Both the position numbers and the translations under genes were made by a program. Below are positions 1-8,807 of a stretch of 64,000 nucleotides of DNA, piece by piece. The notes below the pieces were generated by a model. That model was not told the origin of the DNA and did not search any database. It saw only the letters and a list, made by a program, of their open reading frames with translations. Positions within the stretch are counted from its first letter, which is position 1, and each line of letters begins with the position of its first letter. Source of the stretch: Candidatus Dormiibacterota bacterium (lineage in GTDB: Bacteria; Chloroflexota; Dormibacteria; Dormibacterales; Dormibacteraceae); the NCBI GenBank assembly GCA_024280995.1, contig JAMXLM010000009.1, positions 1 to 64,000 of the forward strand. The letters run 5' to 3'.

Positions 1-50
1 CCGCAACCGGTAAGGACCGCGATCAGGACGAGGACAACCGCCAGGCGCAT
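1..50 (-). CDS. Lipoprotein, N-terminus only (runs off left edge)
   Basis: On the minus strand an ATG (complement of 48-50) opens a frame reading MRLAVVLVLIAVLTGC before the window ends. This is a typical bacterial lipoprotein signal: one basic residue, a hydrophobic stretch, and a lipobox LTGC with the lipidated cysteine at residue 16. Only 16 codons are visible, so the function cannot be told. It is divergent from the tRNA-Leu gene that starts at 89. The call rests on the signal peptide alone. Confidence 0.6.
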   Translation of the reverse strand, partial: MRLAVVLVLIAVLTGC

Positions 51-88
51 CGGCCAATGGTATGGTCGGAAGCCGTTCGGAGATCCGC

Positions 89-175
89 GCCGAGGTGGCG
101 GAACAGGCAGACGCGTCGGTCTCAAAAACCGATGTCCGCAAGGACGTGCGGGTTCGACTCCCGCTCTCGGCACCA
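89..175 (+). tRNA. tRNA-Leu (anticodon CAA)
   Basis: An 87-nt class II tRNA with the CCA end encoded (173-175). The 7-bp acceptor stem pairs 89-95 with 165-171 (one G-U pair) and the discriminator is A172. The anticodon loop reads CTCAAAA, giving anticodon CAA for UUG codons. A long variable arm precedes a TTCGACT T-loop closed by GCGGG/CCCGC. It is one of three tRNA-Leu genes in the window. Confidence 0.95.
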
Positions 176-250
176 CACCGGTATTCAACGGTCCGTTCAA
201 AGATAAGGTTGCGGCCAGGCTTGGAGGAACCGAGCACTTCGGAGATCGAG

Positions 251-661
251 ATGTCGCCGCGTGCGCGTACCCTCCTGCTCGCGCGGCGGATAGGCTCTGA
301 TGCGGTCGCCGACTGGTGCGCCGAGCTGCTTACAGGCGCGGTCGCCCACAAGGATGCAACGCGGCCGTCCATCAACTGGCTCGGTGGACGGCACGCCGCC
401 GCCGATCCTGGCCAGGACTACTGGTTTCGGGTCTGGGCGGCGCGCGGCCTTCTCTACGTTTGGGCTCCGACCGCCGAGACGGCCGTGCTTGCCGGCCTCC
501 ACGACCCAGCCTGGCGAGTGCGCGAGATGTGCGCAAAGGTGGTGCGCCGGCGAGCTCTCCGGCGCGCCGAGCCCGTCCTCGCCCATCTGCTCGACGACCG
601 CGTGGCGCGCGTCCGCGCGGCCGCCGAGTCGGCTCTCACCGAGATCACATCCGAAGGCTAG
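251..661 (+). CDS. HEAT-repeat protein, small
   Basis: A 136-residue soluble protein. The C-terminal half carries two HEAT/PBS-lyase-like helical repeats (around LAGLHDPAWRVREMCAKVV and LAHLLDDRVARVRAAAESAL), a scaffold used for protein-protein contacts. The ATG at 251 is preceded by GGAG at 241-244 with a 6-nt spacer. The frame stays open upstream through the tRNA gene, so that extension is not coding. It ends 7 nt before the stop of the convergent lactate permease. No catalytic motif is visible and the partner is unknown. Confidence 0.75.
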   Translation: MSPRARTLLLARRIGSDAVADWCAELLTGAVAHKDATRPSINWLGGRHAAADPGQDYWFRVWAARGLLYVWAPTAETAVLAGLHDPAWRVREMCAKVVRRRALRRAEPVLAHLLDDRVARVRAAAESALTEITSEG

Positions 662-668
662 AGCCGGC

Positions 669-2303
669 TCACACCTTCATCGCGCCGGGGAAGACGAAGT
701 AGAAGAGCAGACCGACGACGATCAGATAGCCGAGCAGGATCAGCGTCCAGCCCATGTTGTGCCGGATCACCAGGCCCTCGCGACGGACGTAGCTCGTCGT
801 CGAGACGCCAACGCTCGCGGTTTGCGGCGCCACCGGCTTGCCGACCTCCGCACCGACGGAGTTCAGGCTTGGCAGGAGCAGAACCGGGAAGCCGAGAATC
901 TGGCCGACCGTCTTCTGGAACGCGCCGAAAAGCGCGTTGGTGGACGTGTTGCTGCCCGACAGCGCCACACCGATCCAGCCGACTATCGCGACGATCAGGA
1001 TGTAGGCGGTGCCGATGCTGGAGAAGCCCTTCGCCATCGAGTTGGCCATGCCTGAGTAGTTGAAGACGTTCGCCAGTCCAAAGATGAAAACTCCGACCAG
1101 CAGCGCGCCCCAAATCTGCTTGAAGGTGGTGGCGAAGATCTTCGGCAGCGCCTCGGCCCAGTTGGTGCGAGTGACGATCATGGCGAAGATCACGATCAGC
1201 ACCCAGGACACCAGGATCGAGGTCCCCGCGATCCCGGGGTTCCAGCTGAACGTGACGTTTCCGGCCTTGTGGCTGATGGACGAGACAAAGGCGGCTGACG
1301 ACTTGAAAGCGACGGCCTTCGGAAGGTTCAGGAGCTGCGGGCTCGTCCAGAAGGTGACGACGATGATCAGGATGATGAACGGGGCCAGGCCGAGCCACAC
1401 GTCACGCTGGCCCACCTGGGGCGTGGATCCTCCCGCCACCGTCATCGGCCTCTCCACCGGTTTGCCGCCGTAGCCCAGCGTCTCGGCCGGCCTCCAGAAG
1501 CGAAGCAGGATCAGCAGCGCGATGAAGCACACCAGGGACCCGACCACGTCCGGAAGGTACGGGCCAAGAACCTGGGAGACGGGGAACTGGCCGGCGATGT
1601 AGGCCAGCGAGCCGACGACCGCCAGCGGCCAGCCTGTTCGGATGCCCTTCCAGCCGCTCACGAGATAGATCAGCACCCACGGCGGAAGCAGGGCCAGGAC
1701 GGCCACGATCTTGCCGACCGACGCCGACAGCGCCAGCAAGGGCAGGCCGGTCACCGCGGCGAGGCCGATGATCGGTGCACCGAGAGCTCCGTACGAGACC
1801 GGCGCGTTGTTGGCCAGCGCGGCGACACGGATCGCGTCGATCTCGATGATGCCGAACGCGATCAGCATCGGCGCCACCACCGCCCACGGGTAGCCAAAAC
1901 CGACGAGGCCCTCGAGCAGAGCTCCGAGCGCCCACGCCATCAGGATGGTCTGGACGCGAACGTCGCCGGTGGCCTGGACGATGAGCCAGTTCTTGAACTT
2001 CTCGAACAGGCCGGTGACGACCAGCGTGTTGAAGATGACGACGCCCCAGAAGGTGATCCAGTTCACGCTCCAGATGCCCGTCCCGGCGCCCAGCAGGTAG
2101 GCCTTGAATGCGCCATCCGAAGGGGCGCTCCAGACGAATATGCCGAGGAGCAAGGTGACGATCGAGCCGATGATCACCGCAAGCCAGGCGGTGACTCGGA
2201 ACACGGCCAGAAGCACGAGCAGCAAGGCGACAGGAATGAGCGCGACCAGCGTGGTCAAGAGCAGGCTGCCCGTGGGGTTGATGACCTGGGAAAACAGATA
2301 CAT
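669..2303 (-). CDS. lctP: L-lactate permease (LctP/LldP family)
   Basis: A 544-residue polytopic membrane protein with about 12-14 hydrophobic segments along its length, typical of the lactate permease family that imports L- or D-lactate or glycolate with protons. Family-like stretches include the ALLEGLVGFGYPWAVVAPML region near residue 130, the NAPVSYGALGAPIIGLA region near 165 and the SGSNTSTNALFGAFQ region in the C-terminal third. Length agrees with the family (about 530-560). It is a single gene, with no lactate dehydrogenase beside it. A palindromic element lies directly upstream (2314-2355). Confidence 0.92.
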   Translation of the reverse strand: MYLFSQVINPTGSLLLTTLVALIPVALLLVLLAVFRVTAWLAVIIGSIVTLLLGIFVWSAPSDGAFKAYLLGAGTGIWSVNWITFWGVVIFNTLVVTGLFEKFKNWLIVQATGDVRVQTILMAWALGALLEGLVGFGYPWAVVAPMLIAFGIIEIDAIRVAALANNAPVSYGALGAPIIGLAAVTGLPLLALSASVGKIVAVLALLPPWVLIYLVSGWKGIRTGWPLAVVGSLAYIAGQFPVSQVLGPYLPDVVGSLVCFIALLILLRFWRPAETLGYGGKPVERPMTVAGGSTPQVGQRDVWLGLAPFIILIIVVTFWTSPQLLNLPKAVAFKSSAAFVSSISHKAGNVTFSWNPGIAGTSILVSWVLIVIFAMIVTRTNWAEALPKIFATTFKQIWGALLVGVFIFGLANVFNYSGMANSMAKGFSSIGTAYILIVAIVGWIGVALSGSNTSTNALFGAFQKTVGQILGFPVLLLPSLNSVGAEVGKPVAPQTASVGVSTTSYVRREGLVIRHNMGWTLILLGYLIVVGLLFYFVFPGAMKV

Positions 2304-2313
2304 GACTCCCCCC

Positions 2314-2355
2314 TAACGAATCGCCGACTCGCGGTCGGTTCTTAACGATTCGTTA
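2314..2355. promoter_or_regulatory. Probable operator of the lactate permease gene
   Basis: A 13-bp perfect palindrome, TAACGATTCGTTA, lies at 2343-2355. A 10-bp half-site, TAACGAATCG, lies at 2314-2323 in inverted orientation, 11 bp upstream of the lctP start. Such paired sites usually bind a dimeric repressor of the GntR or TetR type. No regulator gene is adjacent, so the protein that binds here is unknown. Confidence 0.5.
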
Positions 2356-2361
2356 TCAAAT

Positions 2362-3063
2362 TCAATCCGAATCGGCCAAGGTTTGCAAGTTGCGCCTGCG
2401 CCAAAAAGTCACGGCGATGCCCGCAACCCAGAACACGACCGCCGCCGCCAGCAGCACCCACTCCGCCCCACGGGGGTAGGGCGCCGGCACGGCTCCGTAC
2501 TTGCCGAGGTCGGCGAACTCGGTCGAGTCGGGCGAGTCCGAGGAGGCGAAGTAGAGCGCCCCGATGAACAGGCTGGCCCACAGCCCTCCCTGGAACCAGC
2601 GGCCCATCCGGAGCAGGCCGAAGCCGGGCAGGGCCGTCAGCAGCCAGAAGTCCTCGCGCGGTGGCTCCCGCCGGCTGCGAAGCTCCCGGATGACCGCTCC
2701 GGCAGCGAACAGCAGCCCGCCGGCGGCCGCAAACCAGCCTGGCCCCATCAGGTCGGTGGGGGTGAAGGGAAACTGGATGGAGGTGAACCGAGGGGTCGTG
2801 ATGACCCACAACGCCCAACCGAACCAGGCCAGGAGGACGAGCTCGGTCAGGAAGACCGCGACGACCGCAAGCCGGATCTCGAGGATCAGGGTCGCGACCA
2901 GGCCTGCCACAGCGAGCCAGCAGGCAGGCGACTCGACCCCGAAGGTCTGCGTGAGGTGTGCAGGCTCGATTGCAATGGTCCATTCCGAGAGCAGTGAGAC
3001 GACCGCGGCCACGATCACGAGGGCGTCGAGGGGGCTCCGCGATCGCCTGCGAAGGGCGATCAT
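2362..3063 (-). CDS. Hypothetical integral membrane protein
   Basis: A 233-residue protein with about six hydrophobic segments (near residues 14-30, 48-66, 68-92, 108-127, 158-172 and 201-220) and short charged loops; the C-terminus RRRNLQ is probably cytoplasmic. No family recognised. It is transcribed away from typA and toward lctP but is separated from lctP by the operator region, so it is probably not in one transcript. Its start lies 30 bp from the divergent typA start, so the two genes share a very short promoter region. Confidence 0.7.
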   Translation of the reverse strand: MIALRRRSRSPLDALVIVAAVVSLLSEWTIAIEPAHLTQTFGVESPACWLAVAGLVATLILEIRLAVVAVFLTELVLLAWFGWALWVITTPRFTSIQFPFTPTDLMGPGWFAAAGGLLFAAGAVIRELRSRREPPREDFWLLTALPGFGLLRMGRWFQGGLWASLFIGALYFASSDSPDSTEFADLGKYGAVPAPYPRGAEWVLLAAAVVFWVAGIAVTFWRRRNLQTLADSD

Positions 3064-3093
3064 CTTCGTTCACCCGTATATTCCCAAGTCCAA

Positions 3094-4932
<1,839 letters not shown>

Positions 4933-4937
4933 CGGTC

Positions 4938-4947
4938 TGGGTATACT
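4938..4947 (+). promoter_or_regulatory. Promoter -10 region of the cold-shock gene
   Basis: The sequence TGGGTATACT lies just after the typA stop. TATACT (4942-4947) differs from the sigma-70 -10 consensus at one base, and the upstream TGG resembles an extended -10. The -35 is poor. Transcription would begin near 4954, giving a leader of about 100 nt before the cold-shock start. The same 10-mer occurs upstream of tRNA-Leu(CAG) at 24030-24039. Confidence 0.55.
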
Positions 4948-4997
4948 GCTTTCAGCCGGCGGAGCGCCGGCGCTCATAGTGGGGCTGCGATCTCTTT

Positions 4998-5039
4998 CTC
5001 GAACGGGCCTGGCTAGTTGAGTTAGACCCGCCGTTCGAG
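4998..5039 (+). promoter_or_regulatory. Leader hairpin abutting the cold-shock ribosome-binding site
   Basis: CTCGAACGG (4998-5006) and CCGTTCGAG (5031-5039) form a perfect 9-bp inverted repeat with a 24-nt loop. It ends five bases before the AGGAG Shine-Dalgarno sequence (5044-5048). Long structured leaders are a known means of temperature-dependent translation in cold-shock mRNAs; that use here is inferred from position only. Confidence 0.5.
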
Positions 5040-5054
5040 AGATAGGAGATGGAG

Positions 5055-5252
5055 ATGCCAACAGGCACCATCAAGAAGCTGGTTTCGGATCGCGGCTTTG
5101 GATTCATCAAGGCCGAGGACGGACAGGAATACTTTTTCCACCGCAGTGGCACCGAGGGCGACTTCGACGGCCTGCAGGGTGGCGAGAAGGTTTCGTTCGA
5201 AATCGAGTCGAGCCCGAAGGGCCCGCGCGCCAAGAGCGTCCGCGTCGCTTAA
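5055..5252 (+). CDS. Cold-shock protein, CspA family
   Basis: A 65-residue OB-fold RNA/DNA-binding protein. RNP1 is DRGFGFIK and RNP2 is QEYFFHRS, the two aromatic-rich motifs that stack on single-stranded nucleic acid. An in-frame ATG also lies at 5049, but the AGGAG at 5044-5048 touches it. The ATG at 5055 has a proper 6-nt spacer and gives the usual N-terminus MPTGTIKKL. The gene is monocistronic: its own promoter lies after typA and a strong terminator follows at 5266. Confidence 0.93.
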   Translation: MPTGTIKKLVSDRGFGFIKAEDGQEYFFHRSGTEGDFDGLQGGEKVSFEIESSPKGPRAKSVRVA

Positions 5253-5265
5253 GTCCTGAACCAGG

Positions 5266-5294
5266 AAAGCCCGGGCTTCGGCCCGGGCTTTTTT
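5266..5294 (+). terminator. Rho-independent terminator of the cold-shock gene
   Basis: An 11-bp stem (5266-5276 with 5281-5291), a TTCG tetraloop (5277-5280) and a run of six T (5289-5294). It begins 13 nt after the stop codon. The A tract on its left arm could let it serve the opposite strand as well, where the liv operon ends at 5358. Confidence 0.92.
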
Positions 5295-5300
5295 ATGTTC

Positions 5301-5335
5301 CTCCCCGTCTACGGGGAGGTGGCGGCGAAGCCGCC
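5301..5335. repeat. Double-hairpin element between convergent transcripts
   Basis: Two tight stem-loops in tandem: CTCCCCG/CGGGGAG (5301-5307 with 5312-5318) and GGCGGC/GCCGCC (5321-5326 with 5330-5335). They sit in the 63 bp between the cold-shock terminator and the end of livGF. The arrangement resembles short dispersed palindromic repeats of GC-rich genomes, but no second copy was found in this window. Confidence 0.4.
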
Positions 5336-5357
5336 GGAGGGGCTGGGCCGCTGTTCC

Positions 5358-6926
5358 TCAGCCGCCGAGGTACGCCCGCCGCACCGCCGGGTTGTGCAGC
5401 AGGTCGTCCCCCGACCCGCTGAGCAGGATCCGTCCAGTCTCGATCACATAAGCCCTGTCGGCGATCGCCAGTGCGCGCAGCGCGTTCTGCTCCACCAGAA
5501 GGATCGTCGTCCCGTCCTTGTGGATCTCCTCGATCGCCCGGAAGACCTCGTCCACCATCTGCGGCGCCAGGCCCAGCGACGGCTCGTCCAGCAGGAGCAG
5601 GCGGGGCCTGGCCAGCATTCCCCGCGCGATCGCCAGCATCTGCTGCTCGCCCCCGGAGAGCGACCCGGCGGACAGCGCCCGACGCTCGCCGAGGATCGGG
5701 AACCTCTTCAAGACGTCATCGATCTGCTTCCGTGTGCTCGCCCCGTCGTGTCGCGCCCAGGTCGCCAGCTCGAGGTTCTCGAGCACGGTTTGCCGAGCCA
5801 GGATCTCCCGACCCTCCGGCACCTGCACCAGGCCGTGGCGCACGATCGCCGACGCCTTGGCGTTCGCGAGGTCCAGCCCGTCGAAGTTCGCGCTGCCTGA
5901 CTGGGGGCGAATCAGGCCCGACAGCGTGTTCAGGATCGTCGACTTGCCCGCTCCGTTGGCGCCTATGAGGGCGACGATCTCGCCTGCCGCCACACGGAAC
6001 GAAACGCCGCGGACCGCGACGATCGCGCCGTAGGAGACGGTGAGGTCCTCGACGTCGAGGATCGCCTTCTCCGGCTCTTTGGCCGCCCGCGCCGAGAGTG
6101 CCGCCGCCTCCACGTCACGTTCCTCGTCGACGCCCGCCGCGCCCGGCGCGCTGCGGACCTCGCGCTCACCGCCGGTGCCGAGGTAGGCCTTGATCACGGT
6201 CGCGTCCGTCGAAACCTCGTCGGGAGTTCCGTCCGCGATCTTCTTGCCGAAGTTCAGCACCGCGACCCGCCGGCACACGCCCATCACCAGACGCATGTCG
6301 TGGTCGATGAGCAGGATGGTCATGCCGTCGGCATTGAGCCTTTCGATCAGCTCGCGCATGCCCTGCTTCTCCGAGGGGTTCATGCCGGCCGCGGGCTCGT
6401 CGAGTATCAGAAGGCGTGGCTCGAGAGCAAGCGCGCGTGCGATCTCGAGCCGGCGTTGATCGCCGTACGGCAGCGTGTTGGCCTGGCGATCGCCGATGGA
6501 GCGAGGCAGGCCGACCGTCTCGAGAAGCCTGTTGGTCTCCTCGATGCGGCTTTGCTCCTCGCGGCGGAAGAGCCTCAGGGTCGCGAGCTGCGCGAGCGTG
6601 TCGTCATGCCTGCGCACGTGCATGCCGACGAGCACGTTCTCGATCGCCGACAGATCCTTGAAAAGACGGATGTTCTGGAACGTGCGCCCGATGCCGAGGC
6701 CGGCGATGCGGTGCGCGGGCAGACCGGTCAGCTCATCGGACTCGAGCCACGCTTGGCCGGACTGCATGCGCGTGTAGCCCGTGACGACGTTGACGAGCGT
6801 CGTCTTGCCCGCGCCGTTCGGCCCGATCAGGCCCTGGATCGACCCTTTTTCGACCTCCAGCGACACACCGTCGACGGCGCGGACGCCGCCGAAGTGCCGC
6901 TGGACGTCAGCCAGGCGAAGGAGCAC
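5358..6926 (-). CDS. Fused branched-chain amino acid ABC ATPase (LivG-LivF in one chain)
   Basis: A 522-residue protein with two complete ABC ATPase domains, normally two separate subunits (LivG about 255 and LivF about 235 residues). Domain 1 (about 1-250) has Walker A GPNGAGKT, the LivG-type insert RTFQNIRLF and Walker B LLILDEPAAGMNP. A linker rich in Ala, Arg and Glu (about 253-288) joins domain 2, which has Walker A GANGAGKS, VPEGREIL, signature LSGGEQQ and Walker B LLLLDEPSLGL. Domain 1 has the degenerate signature LPYGDQRR usual for LivG. It energises the LivHM permease. The GTG start overlaps the livM end by 20 bp. Confidence 0.93.
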   Translation of the reverse strand: MLLRLADVQRHFGGVRAVDGVSLEVEKGSIQGLIGPNGAGKTTLVNVVTGYTRMQSGQAWLESDELTGLPAHRIAGLGIGRTFQNIRLFKDLSAIENVLVGMHVRRHDDTLAQLATLRLFRREEQSRIEETNRLLETVGLPRSIGDRQANTLPYGDQRRLEIARALALEPRLLILDEPAAGMNPSEKQGMRELIERLNADGMTILLIDHDMRLVMGVCRRVAVLNFGKKIADGTPDEVSTDATVIKAYLGTGGEREVRSAPGAAGVDEERDVEAAALSARAAKEPEKAILDVEDLTVSYGAIVAVRGVSFRVAAGEIVALIGANGAGKSTILNTLSGLIRPQSGSANFDGLDLANAKASAIVRHGLVQVPEGREILARQTVLENLELATWARHDGASTRKQIDDVLKRFPILGERRALSAGSLSGGEQQMLAIARGMLARPRLLLLDEPSLGLAPQMVDEVFRAIEEIHKDGTTILLVEQNALRALAIADRAYVIETGRILLSGSGDDLLHNPAVRRAYLGG

Positions 6927-7827
6927 TCAGTCGCGCGCGCGGCCACCAGGCCGGCCGGATGATCGCAAGGCCGCCGCGGCCGACGATGCCCTGCGGCCGG
7001 AAGATGATCACGGCGATCAGAAACGCGCCGGCGATGATGTTGATGTAGTCGCCCGCGCCTTCGAAGATGTACGGCAGCAGGGTCACGATCAGAGCACCTA
7101 CCAGTGGCCCGAGCACGTATCCGCTGCCGCCCAGGACGGCGAAGGTGAGGATCTGCACCGCCCGAGTCACGCCGTACTGCGTGTCGCCAGGGTCGACGAA
7201 GAAGTTGAGGTGCGCCTCGAGGGCTCCCGCGTAGGCGGCCAGCAATGCGCTCAGTACGAACGCGATCATCTTGTAGCGCGCGACGAAGATGCCCTGGCTC
7301 AACGCCGCGATCTCGTCCTGCCTGATGGCGGACCACGCGCTTCCCAGCCGTCCCCTGGTCAGGCGCCACACGACGAACAGGACGACGACCAGCGACACCA
7401 GGATGATCGGCACGCCGCCAAGGGGGTCTGCGTTCGGGTTCTTCAACCCGAGCCCTTCGCCGGTGATCGGCAGGTTCAGGATCACGCCCAGCCGCAGTGC
7501 TTCGATGAAACCGATGGTCGCGATCGCAAGGAACACGCCGCGCAACCGCAGCACCGGCAGGCCGACGAGCACGCCGACCACGCCGGCGAGCAGCACCGCG
7601 GCCACGACGTTCAGGACGAACGGCGTGTGCCAGTTGAGGTCCATCAGCACCGACGTGTAGGCGCCGATGGCCATGAACCCTGGCGCGGCGAGCGACAGCT
7701 GACCGGAGTAGAGCACCAGGAACATCGACGTGGCGACGATGCCATTGATCCCGATCTGCGAGATGAGCAGCGTGTGGGAGTTCCAGAACCCGACCGGGTC
7801 ACTGAACAGCGAGATGAAGAAATCCAT
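6907..7827 (-). CDS. livM: Branched-chain amino acid ABC transporter permease LivM
   Basis: A 306-residue inner-membrane permease with about nine hydrophobic segments and the family stretch GVFLAIATIGFIEALRLG near residue 105. The GEGLGLKNPNADPLGG loop and the ABC-coupling region around TRGRLGSAWSAIRQDEIAALSQGI (about 180-205) match LivM. With LivH it forms the channel for leucine, isoleucine, valine or related amino acids and amides. It starts 6 bp after livH ends and overlaps livGF by 20 bp, so translation is probably coupled. Confidence 0.93.
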   Translation of the reverse strand: MDFFISLFSDPVGFWNSHTLLISQIGINGIVATSMFLVLYSGQLSLAAPGFMAIGAYTSVLMDLNWHTPFVLNVVAAVLLAGVVGVLVGLPVLRLRGVFLAIATIGFIEALRLGVILNLPITGEGLGLKNPNADPLGGVPIILVSLVVVLFVVWRLTRGRLGSAWSAIRQDEIAALSQGIFVARYKMIAFVLSALLAAYAGALEAHLNFFVDPGDTQYGVTRAVQILTFAVLGGSGYVLGPLVGALIVTLLPYIFEGAGDYINIIAGAFLIAVIIFRPQGIVGRGGLAIIRPAWWPRARLSAPSPG

Positions 7828-7833
7828 TGGAGG

Positions 7834-8748
7834 TTAGATGCGCTCGCGCAGTCGCGTGCCGAACAAACCCTGCGGCCGCAGCACGAGCATCAGGAAGAGC
7901 GCCGCGAACGCCACTCCGCCGCTGGCGTTGCTGCCCAGCGTTACCAGGGCCACGATCTCGATGAGGCCGAGCAGGTAGCCGCCGATCACCGCGCCGGGGA
8001 TGCTGCCCATCCCGCCGAGCACGATGACCGCGAGCCCGCGCACCTCGACGTTGTCGCGCCCGATGTAGGGACTGATGTCGCCAAGCGCGAGCCCGAACAG
8101 GATGCCGGCGAGGCCGCCCAGCGCGGACGAGATGACGAGCGTGAGCAGGATCATCCGGTCCACGTCGAGGCCCATCAAACGCGCGGCACGGGGATTCTCG
8201 GCGACCGCCCTCAGCCCGCGGCCGACCTGGGTGAACCGCATCACGTAGCCAAGGACCAGCATCAGGGCGATCGAGATCGGGATGATCAGCACCTTCGTCG
8301 CCTCCAGGGTCAGGTCGCCGACGTGCCAGGTCGGGTTCGGGACCGTGCCCGCGGGGAAGGCGACCGAGTTCGCTCCGTCGACCCAGAGCCAGGAGAAGAA
8401 GCTGCCGACGTTGCCCTGCTCCACGGCGGCGACGATCACAAGCGCCAGCCCGATCGTGGATATCAGTGCGGCGATAGCTGGCGCCTGGCGCCTGCGCAGA
8501 GGGCGCAGGCAGATGTACTCGATCACCACGCCGATGAATGCAGAGGCCGCAAGCCCGACGAGGCAAGCGACCACGAACGACTGGCCGTGGTTGACCACCA
8601 TCGAGTAGGTGACCGCCGCGCCCAGCATGAACACGGCGCTGTGGGCCAGGTTGAGGATGTCGAGAATGCCGAAGACGAGCGTGTAACCGACCGCGAACAG
8701 CGCGTAGATGGATCCGATGAAGATCGCGTTGACGATCTGCTGATCCAT
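7834..8748 (-). CDS. livH: Branched-chain amino acid ABC transporter permease LivH
   Basis: A 304-residue permease with about eight membrane spans. It begins MDQQIVNAIFIGSIYALFAVGYTLVFGILDILNLAHS, in which the G-I-L-D-x-L-N-L-A-H motif is characteristic of LivH. The coupling helix region TQVGRGLRAVAENPRAARLMGLDVDR lies near residue 195. Second gene of the liv operon, separated from livK by a 59-bp spacer holding a strong hairpin. Confidence 0.93.
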   Translation of the reverse strand: MDQQIVNAIFIGSIYALFAVGYTLVFGILDILNLAHSAVFMLGAAVTYSMVVNHGQSFVVACLVGLAASAFIGVVIEYICLRPLRRRQAPAIAALISTIGLALVIVAAVEQGNVGSFFSWLWVDGANSVAFPAGTVPNPTWHVGDLTLEATKVLIIPISIALMLVLGYVMRFTQVGRGLRAVAENPRAARLMGLDVDRMILLTLVISSALGGLAGILFGLALGDISPYIGRDNVEVRGLAVIVLGGMGSIPGAVIGGYLLGLIEIVALVTLGSNASGGVAFAALFLMLVLRPQGLFGTRLRERI

Positions 8749-8768
8749 CTCTGACTGAGGTTATAAGG

Positions 8769-8795
8769 AAGGGGGCTCGCCACGCGAGCCCCCTT
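8769..8795 (-). terminator. Intra-operon hairpin between livK and livH
   Basis: A perfect 12-bp stem AAGGGGGCTCGC (8769-8780) pairing with 8784-8795 across a 3-nt loop. In the direction of transcription it is followed only by a weak T-rich tract (TTCCTTATAA). Such hairpins after a binding-protein gene commonly stop part of the transcripts and protect the upstream mRNA, so binding protein is made in excess over permease. Partial termination is inferred. Confidence 0.7.
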
Positions 8796-8807
8796 GGATA
8801 AGACCGA

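Noticed and set aside
62-250. N-terminal extension of the HEAT-repeat gene
   Set aside because: The extension would read through tRNA-Leu(CAA). The ATG at 251 has its own ribosome-binding site.
6781-8754. A 657-codon plus-strand open frame opposite livH, livM and livGF
   Set aside because: The translation is rich in Arg, Asp, His and Gln without folds or motifs. It is the antisense shadow of three clear transporter genes in GC-rich DNA.
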